From Paludibacteraceae bacterium (GTDB lineage Bacteria > Bacteroidota > Bacteroidia > Bacteroidales > Paludibacteraceae), in contig JAFGVV010000017.1 in assembly GCA_016937795.1 (NCBI GenBank), positions 62,001 to 126,000 on the forward strand: a stretch of DNA of 64,000 nucleotides. The letters are read 5' to 3'. Under the pieces are notes generated by a model. That model saw only the letters and a program-made list of their open reading frames with translations, was not told the DNA's origin and made no database searches. This document shows, piece by piece, positions 53,411 to 62,349 of this stretch. The position numbers and the translations under genes were made by a program. The stretch's first letter is position 1. The number at the start of each line of letters is the position of its first letter.

Positions 53411-53490
53411 AACTAACAGACAGATTAACTGATCAGCAAATCAACAAATCAACCAATTAACCAATTAACCGATTCACCAATAAACAAAAA
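53411..53490 (+). repeat. degenerate 8-bp tandem repeat before rimO
   Basis: Ten units in register, close to AACCAATT: for example AACAAATC, AACCAATT, AACCAATT, AACCGATT at 53443-53474. The plus strand is almost free of G. The array ends 4 bp before the rimO start codon. Confidence 0.7.
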
Positions 53491-53494
53491 TAAC

Positions 53495-54802
53495 TTGGCA
53501 AAGAAAAAAGACATAAAAGGAACCGTAGATGTGGTAACACTGGGTTGTTCGAAAAACCTGGTCGATTCAGAATTACTTATGCGTCAGTTCGATGCATTAG
53601 GCTATAAAGTGCGTCACGATGCAGAGAAGCCCGATGGCGAAATTGTAATTATCAACACTTGCGGATTTATTGGCGATGCTAAAGAAGAGAGCATCAACAC
53701 TATTTTGCAATTTGCCGGACGCAAAAAGAAAAACAAAACTGACAAATTGTTCGTGATGGGTTGCCTGTCCGAACGCTATCAGAAAGAACTGGAAACCGAA
53801 ATTCCCGAAGTAGATAAATATTACGGTAAGTTCAACTATACCAATATACTGACTGATTTGGGTCAGGAATTTCGTGCCGACCTGCGTAACGAACGCTCAC
53901 TTACGACTCCGGGACATTATGCCTATATCAAAATTTCGGAAGGCTGTAACCGCATGTGTTCGTATTGTGCCATTCCGTTGATTACCGGCCGTCACCGTTC
54001 TCGAAAAATGGAAGATATCGAAGAAGAAGTGCGTAGTCTGGTAGCCAAAGGCGTAAAAGAGTTTCACTTTATTGCTCAGGATCTGTCGTCGTACGGACTC
54101 GACAAATACAAAGCGCTGAAATTGCCGGAACTTGTGGAGCGTATTTCTGACATTCCCGGCGTAGAATGGATTCGTTTGCATTACGCTTATCCGGCACAAT
54201 TTCCGTATGACATTCTGCGGGTAATGCGCGAGCGCGACAATGTGTGCAAATATCTCGACATTGCCCTGCAACATATCAGCGACAACATGCTGAAAATCAT
54301 GCGTCGTAATATTACCAAAGAACAAACCTACGAACTGATTCGTCGTATTCGCGAGGAGGTTCCCGGTATTCATCTGCGTACCACCATGCTGGTGGGGCAT
54401 CCCGGTGAAACCGAACAGGACATTGAGGAAATGAAGGAATTTATGAAGTTTGCACGATTCGACCGCTTGGGTGCATTTGCCTATTCGAACGAAGAAGGTA
54501 CGCATGCTCACGAAAAATACGAGGACAACATTCCGGAAGAAGTAAAACAAGAGCGCCTGAACGAGATTATGGCGTTACAACAGAACATATCGGCTGAACT
54601 GAATCAACACAAAGTGGGTCAGGAACTCAAAGTAATGATTGACAGACTAGAAGGAGATAATTTTGTGGGACGAACAGAATTTGATTCACCTGAAGTCGAT
54701 CCCGAAGTGCTTATTCCCGCTGATACAGAAGGGGCTAAGATTGGCGAATTTTATACAGCTGAAATTATAAGTGCCTCAGAATTTGATTTGTACGGAAAGT
54801 AA
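53495..54802 (+). CDS. rimO: ribosomal protein S12 methylthiotransferase RimO
   Basis: A 435-residue radical-SAM enzyme with a TTG start: no in-frame ATG lies before the conserved VDVVTLGCSKNLVDSELL, and MAKKKDIKG is a sensible beginning. N-terminal MTTase domain with three cluster Cys (GCSKN, NTCGF, MGCLSERY), radical-SAM CxxxCxxC at Cys151, Cys155 and Cys158 (GCNRMCSYC), and a TRAM domain at the end (VMIDRLEGDNFVGRTEFDSPEVD). It adds a methylthio group to an Asp of ribosomal protein S12. Follows an 80-bp 8-mer repeat array. Confidence 0.96.
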   Translation: MAKKKDIKGTVDVVTLGCSKNLVDSELLMRQFDALGYKVRHDAEKPDGEIVIINTCGFIGDAKEESINTILQFAGRKKKNKTDKLFVMGCLSERYQKELETEIPEVDKYYGKFNYTNILTDLGQEFRADLRNERSLTTPGHYAYIKISEGCNRMCSYCAIPLITGRHRSRKMEDIEEEVRSLVAKGVKEFHFIAQDLSSYGLDKYKALKLPELVERISDIPGVEWIRLHYAYPAQFPYDILRVMRERDNVCKYLDIALQHISDNMLKIMRRNITKEQTYELIRRIREEVPGIHLRTTMLVGHPGETEQDIEEMKEFMKFARFDRLGAFAYSNEEGTHAHEKYEDNIPEEVKQERLNEIMALQQNISAELNQHKVGQELKVMIDRLEGDNFVGRTEFDSPEVDPEVLIPADTEGAKIGEFYTAEIISASEFDLYGK

Positions 54803-54820
54803 AACAGTAGTCAATTTATA

Positions 54821-54937
54821 ACAAACCAATCAACAGACTAACCAATAAACAATTAACCAATCAACTGCCTAATTAGCCAAACAAATCAACTATTCAGGAA
54901 TCCAACTCATTAATCAAACAGTCAACCAACACACAAC
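54821..54937 (+). repeat. degenerate AC-rich tandem repeat before the HU gene
   Basis: CCAATCAA-like words recur about every 8 bp, G is scarce on the plus strand, and the stretch ends 3 bp before the HU start codon. It is more worn than the array ahead of rimO, and the period is less regular. Confidence 0.5.
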
Positions 54938-54940
54938 AAT

Positions 54941-55228
54941 ATGAACTACAAGGAACTAATAACTGCCTTATCGGCTCAAACAAGTCTTTCGCGTACGCAA
55001 ACAGAAGAATTGCTGGAAGCCACTGTAAGCGTGATGACAGAGGAACTTGCAAATGGTAAAACCATAGGTTTTCAGAGTTTTGGTAATTTCGAAATTCGAA
55101 AACGTGAAGAGAGACTATCGGTACATCCTGCTACGCAGATACGTACTTTGATCCCACCCAAGTTGGTAGTAAACTTTAAACAAAGTAGTGTTCTGAAAGA
55201 AAAGATAAACGAAAAAACGGAATTATGA
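54941..55228 (+). CDS. HU-family DNA-binding protein
   Basis: A 95-residue HU/IHF-type protein. N-terminal helices (ELITALSAQTSLSRTQTEELLEATVSVMTEELANGKTIGFQSFGNFEIRKR), then the beta arms RLSVHPATQIRTLIPPKLVVNFKQS, though the arm tip differs from the usual NPxT motif (HPATQ). It bends DNA and helps organise the nucleoid. Its stop codon overlaps the start of the next gene, which also begins with an HU domain (ATGA), so the two are made together and may form a heterodimer. Confidence 0.93.
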   Translation: MNYKELITALSAQTSLSRTQTEELLEATVSVMTEELANGKTIGFQSFGNFEIRKREERLSVHPATQIRTLIPPKLVVNFKQSSVLKEKINEKTEL

Positions 55229-56691
55229 GTAAGGAAAAAATCTCAACACAGGAATTAGCTGAATTACTGTCCGAAAAGGCTGGCATTACAAAAAAAGCGG
55301 CTGATGACTTTATCCGTCAGCTTTTCAGCACCATCGAAGACAGTTTGCTTGCAGGCGAACAGGTAAAGATTAAAAACCTGGGTACTTTCAAATTGCAGTG
55401 GAACGAACCACGCAAAAGTGTGAACGTACAAACCGGCGAAGAGATAATTCTTTCTGGGTATAACAAGATAAACTTTACCCCTGACGCAGGACTTAAAGAA
55501 ATTGTAAACGAGCCTTACGCTCATTTAGAAGCAGTAGTGCTCGATGGAGAAGAAACTCAAACTGCGGATTTAACCGAATCGAACGACACAGAGAATGAGA
55601 TGGGCCCATTCAACGATCCACTCCGGATTTTTACCGAACAGGCCGAAGAAATCAAAAATTTACTTGTCGATATAAATTCACTTTCGGCTAAAAACGAAAC
55701 TACAGAAGTAAAAGGGGAAAATGAGGCTATTGATGAGGCTGCAATATTGATTGACAAAGAGGCAAATGACACAAATCAGACCCAATCAGACCATATACCC
55801 GTAGAGGGAATAATCAATGAGCCTATCACAGTAGACATTCCGGAACCTGTAGAAGAGATAATAGAAGAAGTAGAAGAGGAAAAAGTTACTGAAGTAGAAA
55901 AAATTTCGCCTTTAAATGCAGAGTATATATCCACAAACTCATCAGAAAATGAGCTAAAAGAAGACCAAATCCTCACACAACCTACTAAGGTCACGGAAAA
56001 TGAGCAGGAAACACATACAGACTCAGGCAATTCTCAAATTCCACCCACTGTGAGCAATAGTACAACAAAAGATCCCCGTCGAAGAAAACCATTTTTCAAA
56101 CGTGTATGGGTATGGGTAATCATAATTATCACACTAATTATTACAGCTACAACCATCACCTATTATAGCTCGAGTTGTGTAAGTTGCTGGTTCACATATA
56201 AAATCCTAAACGATAATCAGCGTGTAAAATTCAACAAAGCAACTGATACACTGGAAGCATTCACACGAAATGTATTTTCTGTATTTCAGAGCGATACAAA
56301 TGTGGAAGCACCTCAGACCGATAGCACTTTAATGGCTATAAATACTCCCGACACAGTACCTGTAGTGATTGCCGAACCCAAACCTGTACAGCATGCCGAT
56401 AGCATTGATATATTACTGAGTAAACCACGAATTTATACTGAATTTATTGGTACCGAACGTATTGTAAAAGGTAGCAGATTAGCCCGCATTTCTGAGCGCT
56501 ATTATGGTACCCGCGATTTTTGGGTTTACATTTACGAAGCCAATAAAGAGCGTATCGACAACCCTGATTTAATTCCTGTTGGTACTTTAATAAAAATACC
56601 AAAAGTAGATGCACGACTACTCGATGCTAAGAACCCTAAAGTAATGTCGAAAGCACGCGAATTGCACGATATTTATGTAGGCAAAAAATAG
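55225..56691 (+). CDS. membrane-anchored HU-LysM fusion protein
   Basis: A 488-residue protein. Residues 1-92 are an HU-like domain (KISTQELAELLSEKAGITKKAADDFIRQLFSTI, VKIKNLGTFKLQWNEPRKSVNVQTGEEI). About 95-280 is a long acidic, low-complexity linker rich in Glu, Thr and Asn. RRRKPFFKRV then leads into one TM helix (about 293-315). The outer part has a Cys pair (SSSCVSC), a spacer, and a LysM-like domain at about 410-465 (IVKGSRLARISERYYGTRDFWVYIYEANKERI...LIPVGTLIKIPK). So the DNA-binding end should face the cytoplasm and the LysM end the peptidoglycan. Starts within the stop of the HU gene. Confidence 0.85.
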   Translation: MSKEKISTQELAELLSEKAGITKKAADDFIRQLFSTIEDSLLAGEQVKIKNLGTFKLQWNEPRKSVNVQTGEEIILSGYNKINFTPDAGLKEIVNEPYAHLEAVVLDGEETQTADLTESNDTENEMGPFNDPLRIFTEQAEEIKNLLVDINSLSAKNETTEVKGENEAIDEAAILIDKEANDTNQTQSDHIPVEGIINEPITVDIPEPVEEIIEEVEEEKVTEVEKISPLNAEYISTNSSENELKEDQILTQPTKVTENEQETHTDSGNSQIPPTVSNSTTKDPRRRKPFFKRVWVWVIIIITLIITATTITYYSSSCVSCWFTYKILNDNQRVKFNKATDTLEAFTRNVFSVFQSDTNVEAPQTDSTLMAINTPDTVPVVIAEPKPVQHADSIDILLSKPRIYTEFIGTERIVKGSRLARISERYYGTRDFWVYIYEANKERIDNPDLIPVGTLIKIPKVDARLLDAKNPKVMSKARELHDIYVGKK

Positions 56692-56725
56692 GATCTCAAA
56701 TTCGCACCCCTTTTATTAAAATTTT

Positions 56726-56772
56726 TTAAAGTTCTACAATGATTTTTTATCGTTGTAGAACTTTTTTTTAGT
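56726..56772 (+). terminator. intrinsic terminator after the HU-LysM gene
   Basis: AAAGTTCTACAA (56728-56739) pairs with TTGTAGAACTTT (56753-56764), with a T-run to about 56769. Confidence 0.85.
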
Positions 56773-56884
56773 CATTTTTCTAAAAAAATCTAACAGAATT
56801 TTATAGTTAAAGCACTGATTGCCATAATAATCTAAATTCAGGTTAATAGATATTAAATCACGGATTTACGCCCTCAATAAACAC

Positions 56885-56892
56885 TATATTTG
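56885..56892 (+). promoter_or_regulatory. -7 element ahead of the Bat operon
   Basis: TATATTTG fits TAnnTTTG, about 38 bp before the moxR start. The -33 partner is unclear (TTTAC at 56865-56869 is too near). Confidence 0.4.
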
Positions 56893-56929
56893 CTTTGCAA
56901 AAAACGAATTAAATTCAATCTTATTAAAT

Positions 56930-57925
56930 ATGAACCAAACTGTTGATATCAGGGAACTTAACGAAAAAATCGAGAAACAAAGTTCATTTGTAGATGCACT
57001 TGTAATGGGCATGGACAAAGTAATAGTGGGTCAAAAACATTTAGTAGAGTCGCTAATGATTGGCTTACTATCCGATGGGCATATTCTCCTCGAAGGTGTT
57101 CCCGGATTGGCCAAAACGCTGGCCATCAAAACACTTTCCGATCTGATCCGTTGCGATTTTAGCCGAATTCAGTTTACGCCCGACCTTTTGCCAGCCGACG
57201 TCATTGGGACGATGATTTATAGTCAGAAAAAAGAAGAGTTCAGTATTAAGAAAGGACCCATCTTTGCCAATTTGATTTTAGCTGACGAGATAAACCGTGC
57301 CCCGGCCAAAGTACAGAGTGCCCTGCTCGAAGCCATGCAGGAGCGTCAGGTCACCATTGGCGAAAACACATACAAACTGGAAGAACCGTTTCTGGTTCTT
57401 GCCACCCAAAACCCTATCGAACAAGAAGGAACATATCCATTACCCGAGGCACAAGTCGATCGTTTCATGCTCAAGGTAATTATCAATTATCCTAAAAAGG
57501 AAGAAGAAAAACTCATTATCCGTCAGAACCTGACAAAGGAAAAACCAAAAGTAACACCTATACTCGACCCAAAAGATATTATTGCAGCCCGCGACATTGT
57601 GCGTCAGGTATATATCGACGAAAAAATTGAGCGTTACATTGTGGATATCGTATTTGCCACCCGCTTCCCACAGGACTACGGACTTGATTCACTAAAAGAC
57701 ATGATTGCATTTGGAGCTTCACCCCGTGCTTCTATAAACCTTGCTCTCGCAGCCCGTGCATATGCATTTATCAAACGACGTGGATATGTAATTCCCGAAG
57801 ATGTACGTGCAGTTTGCTACGACGTTATGCGTCATCGGATCGGATTAAGCTACGAAGCCGAAGCTAACAATATGACTTCGGATGAAATCATCACCGAAAT
57901 TCTGAATACAGTTGAAGTACCCTGA
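56930..57925 (+). CDS. MoxR-family AAA+ ATPase
   Basis: A 331-residue AAA+ protein: Walker A GVPGLAKTLA near residue 57-66, Walker B ILADEINRAP near 113-122, sensor I ATQNPIEQEGTYPLPEAQVDRFML, and the C-terminal lid. MoxR proteins act as chaperones that load metals or help mature partners with von Willebrand A (vWA) domains; here the vWA partners are DUF58, BatA and BatB downstream. It heads the operon. Confidence 0.95.
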   Translation: MNQTVDIRELNEKIEKQSSFVDALVMGMDKVIVGQKHLVESLMIGLLSDGHILLEGVPGLAKTLAIKTLSDLIRCDFSRIQFTPDLLPADVIGTMIYSQKKEEFSIKKGPIFANLILADEINRAPAKVQSALLEAMQERQVTIGENTYKLEEPFLVLATQNPIEQEGTYPLPEAQVDRFMLKVIINYPKKEEEKLIIRQNLTKEKPKVTPILDPKDIIAARDIVRQVYIDEKIERYIVDIVFATRFPQDYGLDSLKDMIAFGASPRASINLALAARAYAFIKRRGYVIPEDVRAVCYDVMRHRIGLSYEAEANNMTSDEIITEILNTVEVP

Positions 57926-57992
57926 TTAATCTGCCAATAATTTAATTTGCCAATTTGTCAACAAACTAAATTCTACAATTATTGAATTAGCA

Positions 57993-58053
57993 CATTATCA
58001 TATTGGCGTATTATCACATTGGCATATTGGCACATTATCACATCGGCACATTG
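57993..58053 (+). repeat. 8-bp tandem repeat before the DUF58 gene
   Basis: Seven and a half units of YATTRKCA in perfect 8-bp register (CATTATCA, TATTGGCG, TATTATCA, CATTGGCA, TATTGGCA, CATTATCA, CATCGGCA, CATTG). Ends 5 bp before the start codon at 58059. Confidence 0.8.
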
Positions 58054-58058
58054 AATTT

Positions 58059-58925
58059 ATGGAAACGAGCGAAATACTAAAAAAAGTACGAAAAATAGAG
58101 ATCAAAACACGTGGTCTGTCGAAGAATATTTTCGCAGGAGAATATCATTCGGCATTCAAGGGGCGTGGTATGACCTTTGCCGAGGTACGAGAGTATCAGT
58201 ATGGCGACGACATTCGTTCTATCGACTGGAATGTAACTGCACGTTTCGGACATCCGTACATCAAGGTTTTCGAAGAGGAACGCGAACTTACTGTTGTTAT
58301 AATGATTGATGTTTCGGGCAGTCGCGACTTTGGAACTATGTCGCAAATGAAACGTGACATATTCACCGAGGTGGCAGCCACACTGGCATTCTCGACCATA
58401 CAAAACAACGACAAAATAGGTGTAATTTTCTTTTCAGATAAAATAGAGAAATTCATTCCACCTAAAAAGGGGAAAAAACATGTATTGCAAATTATTCGTG
58501 AAATGATTGATTTCAAGCCCGAAAGCAACAAAACAGACATTTCACTTGCTTTACGTTATTTCACCAACGCTATCAAGAAAAGTTCAACTGCTTTTATCAT
58601 ATCCGACTTTATTGACAGCAACTTTGAGAAAGAACTGATGATAGCTAACCGAAAACACGATATCGTAGCCCTTCAGGTGTACGATGTACGCGAAACGGAA
58701 CTGCCCGATGTGGGATTGATAAAACTAAAAGATGCTGAAACAGGAAAACGCATTTGGGTAGATACTTCCGACAAGCGACTTCGTACAAGCTACAAACATG
58801 CGTGGGGTGAAAATCAACTGGCATTACAAAAGGCATTTACGCGTTCGGGAGTAGATTCAGTATCGATGAAAACCTCCGATGATTATGTGAAAGCCCTCAT
58901 GAAACTATTCAAAATGAGAGCTTAA
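58059..58925 (+). CDS. DUF58 domain protein (vWA-like)
   Basis: A 288-residue cytoplasmic protein. GMTFAEVREYQYGDDIRSIDWNVTAR (about 35-60) is the DUF58 signature; it is followed by a vWA fold with a metal-site motif DVSGSRDFG near 86-94 and AFIISDFID later. Partner of the MoxR ATPase in many operons. No TM helix in this copy. Its 5' leader is a tandem repeat of 8-bp units. Confidence 0.93.
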   Translation: METSEILKKVRKIEIKTRGLSKNIFAGEYHSAFKGRGMTFAEVREYQYGDDIRSIDWNVTARFGHPYIKVFEEERELTVVIMIDVSGSRDFGTMSQMKRDIFTEVAATLAFSTIQNNDKIGVIFFSDKIEKFIPPKKGKKHVLQIIREMIDFKPESNKTDISLALRYFTNAIKKSSTAFIISDFIDSNFEKELMIANRKHDIVALQVYDVRETELPDVGLIKLKDAETGKRIWVDTSDKRLRTSYKHAWGENQLALQKAFTRSGVDSVSMKTSDDYVKALMKLFKMRA

Positions 58926-59218
58926 AAAACTGTCTAAAAGATATATCACAAGTTGTTTTTCTATTGTTGTTCTTGCTATTTTGGCTTTGTTTTTCGAAAA
59001 ACAATAGTCTGTTTGTGAAAAATAAAACCGTAAACAGAGAAAAGAAGAATTTAACAAGACAGACATAACAACACATATTTAACAAAGCTCGTATGTTTTG
59101 AAAATCAAAGAGTTGTATGTTAATATTTACTCACAAATAGTTTCTAATACAAACAGCTTTTTCAGAATGTTTTTGAAAGAACAAACAGCAGCACTGAGAG
59201 ATTGACAATAAGAACTTT

Positions 59219-60190
59219 ATGAGAAGACTACTAATATTTTGTATTGCACTTACCTTGGGCATAACCGGCCTATCGACTGCACAAACTGTAACCGTTAGTT
59301 CGCGTATCGACTCCAGTACAATGTGGATTGGAAATCAGACACGACTATCATTTGAAGTAAGCCAACAGAAAGGACAAATAGTAAATATGCCTGTTTTTTC
59401 GGACACAGTAGTAGGAGGTCTTGAAATTGTGGAGCCATTGAAAATGGATACCAGCACATCCAAAGATGGAGTGATGCATGTTACACAATCATATATTGTA
59501 ACAGCATTCGAAGATTCGCTCATGTATATCCCCTCCTATCCTTTTGTGACTGACAACGACACAATATGGTCAAAGCCCTTATCAGTAAAGGTTATTCAAC
59601 CATTTATCATCGACAGCACAGCAAATCAGATCGATGACATAAAACAGAACTATAATGCACCCATTTACTGGAAAGGAATTTACAAAACTGCCTTAATCGT
59701 ACTTCTGATAATTATAGTTTTAATCTCATTATTCTTTGCAATTCGTTATTTCAGCCGTAAAAAACCGGAGCTTATTCCCGAAAAACCAAAAGTTTTTATT
59801 CCGCCATATTTATCAGCAATTTCGAAACTCGACCAGATTAAACAGGAGAAAGCATGGCAAACCGGCAGAAGCAAAGAGTATCATACGCGCCTGACGGATG
59901 TATTGCGCGAATATATTGAAGAAACTTTTGGAGTTCCGTGTATGGAAATGACTTCGGAAGAGGTTTTCAGTGCTTTGCTGCATTTACGCTACGAGTCAAA
60001 AACCGCTTACGAATCGTTACAACAGATACTGCGATTAGCCGATCTGGTGAAATTTGCCAAATGGGAAGCCTTGCCTGATGAACATGAGCTTAGTCTGTAC
60101 AATGCTTATTTATTTGTAAATCAGACAAAAATTGAGCCTCCCAAAGACATCGAAGAATTAAAAGACGAAATGGAAGAACACGAAGCCTGA
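59219..60190 (+). CDS. membrane protein of the Bat operon (BatD/DUF4381-like)
   Basis: A 323-residue protein: signal peptide (1-21, GLSTAQ), an extracytoplasmic beta-sandwich of about 125 residues (VTVSSRIDSSTMWIGNQTRLSFEVSQQ), one TM helix (about 155-176, ALIVLLIIIVLISLFFAIRYF), and a helical cytoplasmic domain (KEYHTRLTDVLREYIEETFGVPCMEMTSEEVFSAL). The layout is like DUF4381 or a shortened BatD. It lies 293 bp after the DUF58 gene and 50 bp before batA. Role unknown; likely an assembly or scaffold part of the Bat complex. Confidence 0.82.
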   Translation: MRRLLIFCIALTLGITGLSTAQTVTVSSRIDSSTMWIGNQTRLSFEVSQQKGQIVNMPVFSDTVVGGLEIVEPLKMDTSTSKDGVMHVTQSYIVTAFEDSLMYIPSYPFVTDNDTIWSKPLSVKVIQPFIIDSTANQIDDIKQNYNAPIYWKGIYKTALIVLLIIIVLISLFFAIRYFSRKKPELIPEKPKVFIPPYLSAISKLDQIKQEKAWQTGRSKEYHTRLTDVLREYIEETFGVPCMEMTSEEVFSALLHLRYESKTAYESLQQILRLADLVKFAKWEALPDEHELSLYNAYLFVNQTKIEPPKDIEELKDEMEEHEA

Positions 60191-60240
60191 AGGCAGCTAA
60201 ACTAGTCAACAAAAATTACTTAGATTTTTAAAAACGAAAA

Positions 60241-61224
60241 ATGACATTTAATAATCCGGAATACCTGTTTTTACTTTTACTGCTTGTGCCAATGGTTTAT
60301 TGGTACATAAAGGAAATGTACAAATCGGATGCAAGTCTACAGATATCGAGCAATAAAAGCCTGGAAGACAGTCCTAAGAGCGCCAAAATAAAAATGCTTC
60401 ATTTGCCTTTTATCTTACGCTCGCTTGGTTTTGTATTACTTGTATTTACCATAGCAAGACCACAGGCTTCGAACTCGTGGCGCACCGAAAGCACTGAAGG
60501 CATCGACATAATGCTTGCCCTCGATATTTCGGGAACCATGCTGGCCGAAGATCTGAAACCTAATCGCCTCGAAGCGTCGAAGGACGTGGCTACAGAGTTT
60601 ATTCTATCCCGCCCAAACGACAATATCGGATTGGTAGTTTTTGCAGGCGAAAGCTTCACTCAATGTCCGCTTACAACCGACCATGCAGTTCTGGCAAACC
60701 TTTTTAAAGCAGTAAAATATGGCATGATTGAAGATGGAACAGCCATTGGGCTTGGATTGGCAAATGCTGTGAATCGCATAAAGGACAGTAAAGCCAAATC
60801 GAAGGTAGTGATTCTGCTTACTGATGGTTCGAACAACCGTGGCGATATTGCGCCCATTACAGCTGCCGAAATTGCACGAAGCTTTGGCATCAGAGTATAT
60901 GCCATTGGAGTGGGATCGTACGGGAAAGTCAATATCCCTGTTCAAACACCGATGGGAACACAATATCAGCTTATGGATTCTGAGTTCGACGAAGAATCGC
61001 TGAAAGAAATTGCAGCAATGACAGGTGGAAATTATTTCAGGGCCACCGACAACAATAAATTGCGCAGCATATATCAGGAAATTGATCAAATGGAAAAAAC
61101 CAAAATCAATGTAAAAGAGTTTAGTAAGAAAAACGAGGAATACTATCTGTTTGCTCTGGCTGCACTATTGTTATTAATTGCTGAGCTAATTATTCGAAAT
61201 ACAATATTGAGAAAAATACCCTGA
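60241..61224 (+). CDS. batA: BatA, vWA-domain membrane protein
   Basis: A 327-residue protein with an N-terminal TM hairpin (about 7-20 and 56-73) and one C-terminal TM helix (about 303-322) around a vWA domain. Metal site: ALDISGTM near 96-103 (D-x-S-x-T in place of the common D-x-S-x-S), then TDGSNNRGD near 198-206. Start FNNPEYLFLLLLLVPMVYWYIKEMYK is typical. Bat proteins of Bacteroides are linked to oxygen tolerance, though the exact task is not known. Followed 37 bp later by batB. Confidence 0.93.
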   Translation: MTFNNPEYLFLLLLLVPMVYWYIKEMYKSDASLQISSNKSLEDSPKSAKIKMLHLPFILRSLGFVLLVFTIARPQASNSWRTESTEGIDIMLALDISGTMLAEDLKPNRLEASKDVATEFILSRPNDNIGLVVFAGESFTQCPLTTDHAVLANLFKAVKYGMIEDGTAIGLGLANAVNRIKDSKAKSKVVILLTDGSNNRGDIAPITAAEIARSFGIRVYAIGVGSYGKVNIPVQTPMGTQYQLMDSEFDEESLKEIAAMTGGNYFRATDNNKLRSIYQEIDQMEKTKINVKEFSKKNEEYYLFALAALLLLIAELIIRNTILRKIP

Positions 61225-61261
61225 GAGAATAATCATTGAGAAAAAAAATTAAACATCTGAT

Positions 61262-62311
61262 ATGTTTCGATTTGCACATCCCGAATACTTATTTCTGTTG
61301 CTGATAATCCCTGTATTGGCAGCACTGTTTATATTTAGCCGAATACAAAAAAAACGCAAACTGGAGCTTTTTGGCGACCCTGCATTGCTTGCAGAGCTAA
61401 TGCCCAATGTTTCGGCTTATCGTCCGCGTTTTAAATTCTACATGCAGATAACTGCTATCATACTCATGATAATAGTGATGGCACAACCACAGTTTGGCAC
61501 TAAAGAAGAAAAACAGGAAAAAAAGGGAATAGAAGTGATGATTGCGCTCGACGTATCGAACTCGATGAAAGCGCAGGACATACAGCCCGACAGACTCGAA
61601 AAAGCCAAGATGGTATTGTCACGATTAGTAGATGGAATGACAAACGACAAGGTTGGACTTGTGGTTTTTGCCGGCGATGCATACATTCAGCTCCCCATAA
61701 CGGTCGATTATGTATCAGCTAAAATGTTTATGTCTTCGATAAGTCCTGCACTCGTTCCCCGACAGGGCACAGCCATAGGTAGCGCCATTGATCTTTGTAT
61801 AAAATCCTTTGGCGAGAAATCGGATGTGAGTCGCGCAATTGTTGTGATTACCGATGGCGAAAACCACGAGGACGATGCCATTGGGGCAGCAAAACTGGCA
61901 GCTGAAAAAGGGATTGTAGTACATGTGGTAGGAATGGGAAAACCCGAAGGCGCTCCTATTCCGCTGGATGGGACCATGAGTTTCCGCAAGGACAAAGACG
62001 GAAATGTAGTAGTATCGAAACTTAACGAAGAAATGTGTCAAAACATTGCTGTAGCCGGACAGGGCACCTATGTAAGAGCCGACAACAATAATTCGGCCTA
62101 CAGGGTAATATCAAAAGAACTCGACAATCTGGCTAAATCGAAAATTGAGTCTCGGGTATTTTCCGACTACAACGAACAGTTTCAATCATTTGCACTGTTA
62201 GCACTTATTTTGTTGTTTCTCGATAGTTTTATTTTCGATCGTCGCAATAAAAGACTGAGCAAACTCAGGATTTTCGATCTGAAAGAGAAATTTATCAAAA
62301 AAGAAAAATAA
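61262..62311 (+). CDS. batB: BatB, vWA-domain membrane protein
   Basis: A 349-residue relative of the preceding BatA: FAHPEYLFLLLIIPVLAALFIFSRIQKKRK, a TM helix at about 58-75, and a vWA domain with a full metal site ALDVSNSM (D-x-S-x-S) near 98-105, ITDGENHEDD near 196-205, then a TM helix about 310-330. The two probably arose by duplication and may bind each other. Co-transcribed with batA and batC. Confidence 0.93.
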   Translation: MFRFAHPEYLFLLLIIPVLAALFIFSRIQKKRKLELFGDPALLAELMPNVSAYRPRFKFYMQITAIILMIIVMAQPQFGTKEEKQEKKGIEVMIALDVSNSMKAQDIQPDRLEKAKMVLSRLVDGMTNDKVGLVVFAGDAYIQLPITVDYVSAKMFMSSISPALVPRQGTAIGSAIDLCIKSFGEKSDVSRAIVVITDGENHEDDAIGAAKLAAEKGIVVHVVGMGKPEGAPIPLDGTMSFRKDKDGNVVVSKLNEEMCQNIAVAGQGTYVRADNNNSAYRVISKELDNLAKSKIESRVFSDYNEQFQSFALLALILLFLDSFIFDRRNKRLSKLRIFDLKEKFIKKEK

Positions 62312-62349
62312 GCACACAGGATTTTTAAATATACACAGTAAAGTTTATA

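Noticed and set aside
53897..54550. 217-residue minus-strand ORF opposite rimO
   Set aside because: Antisense shadow of rimO with Phe-rich low-complexity sequence.
57993..58053. CRISPR array
   Set aside because: Units are 8 bp with no spacers and no cas genes are nearby, so it is a plain short tandem repeat.
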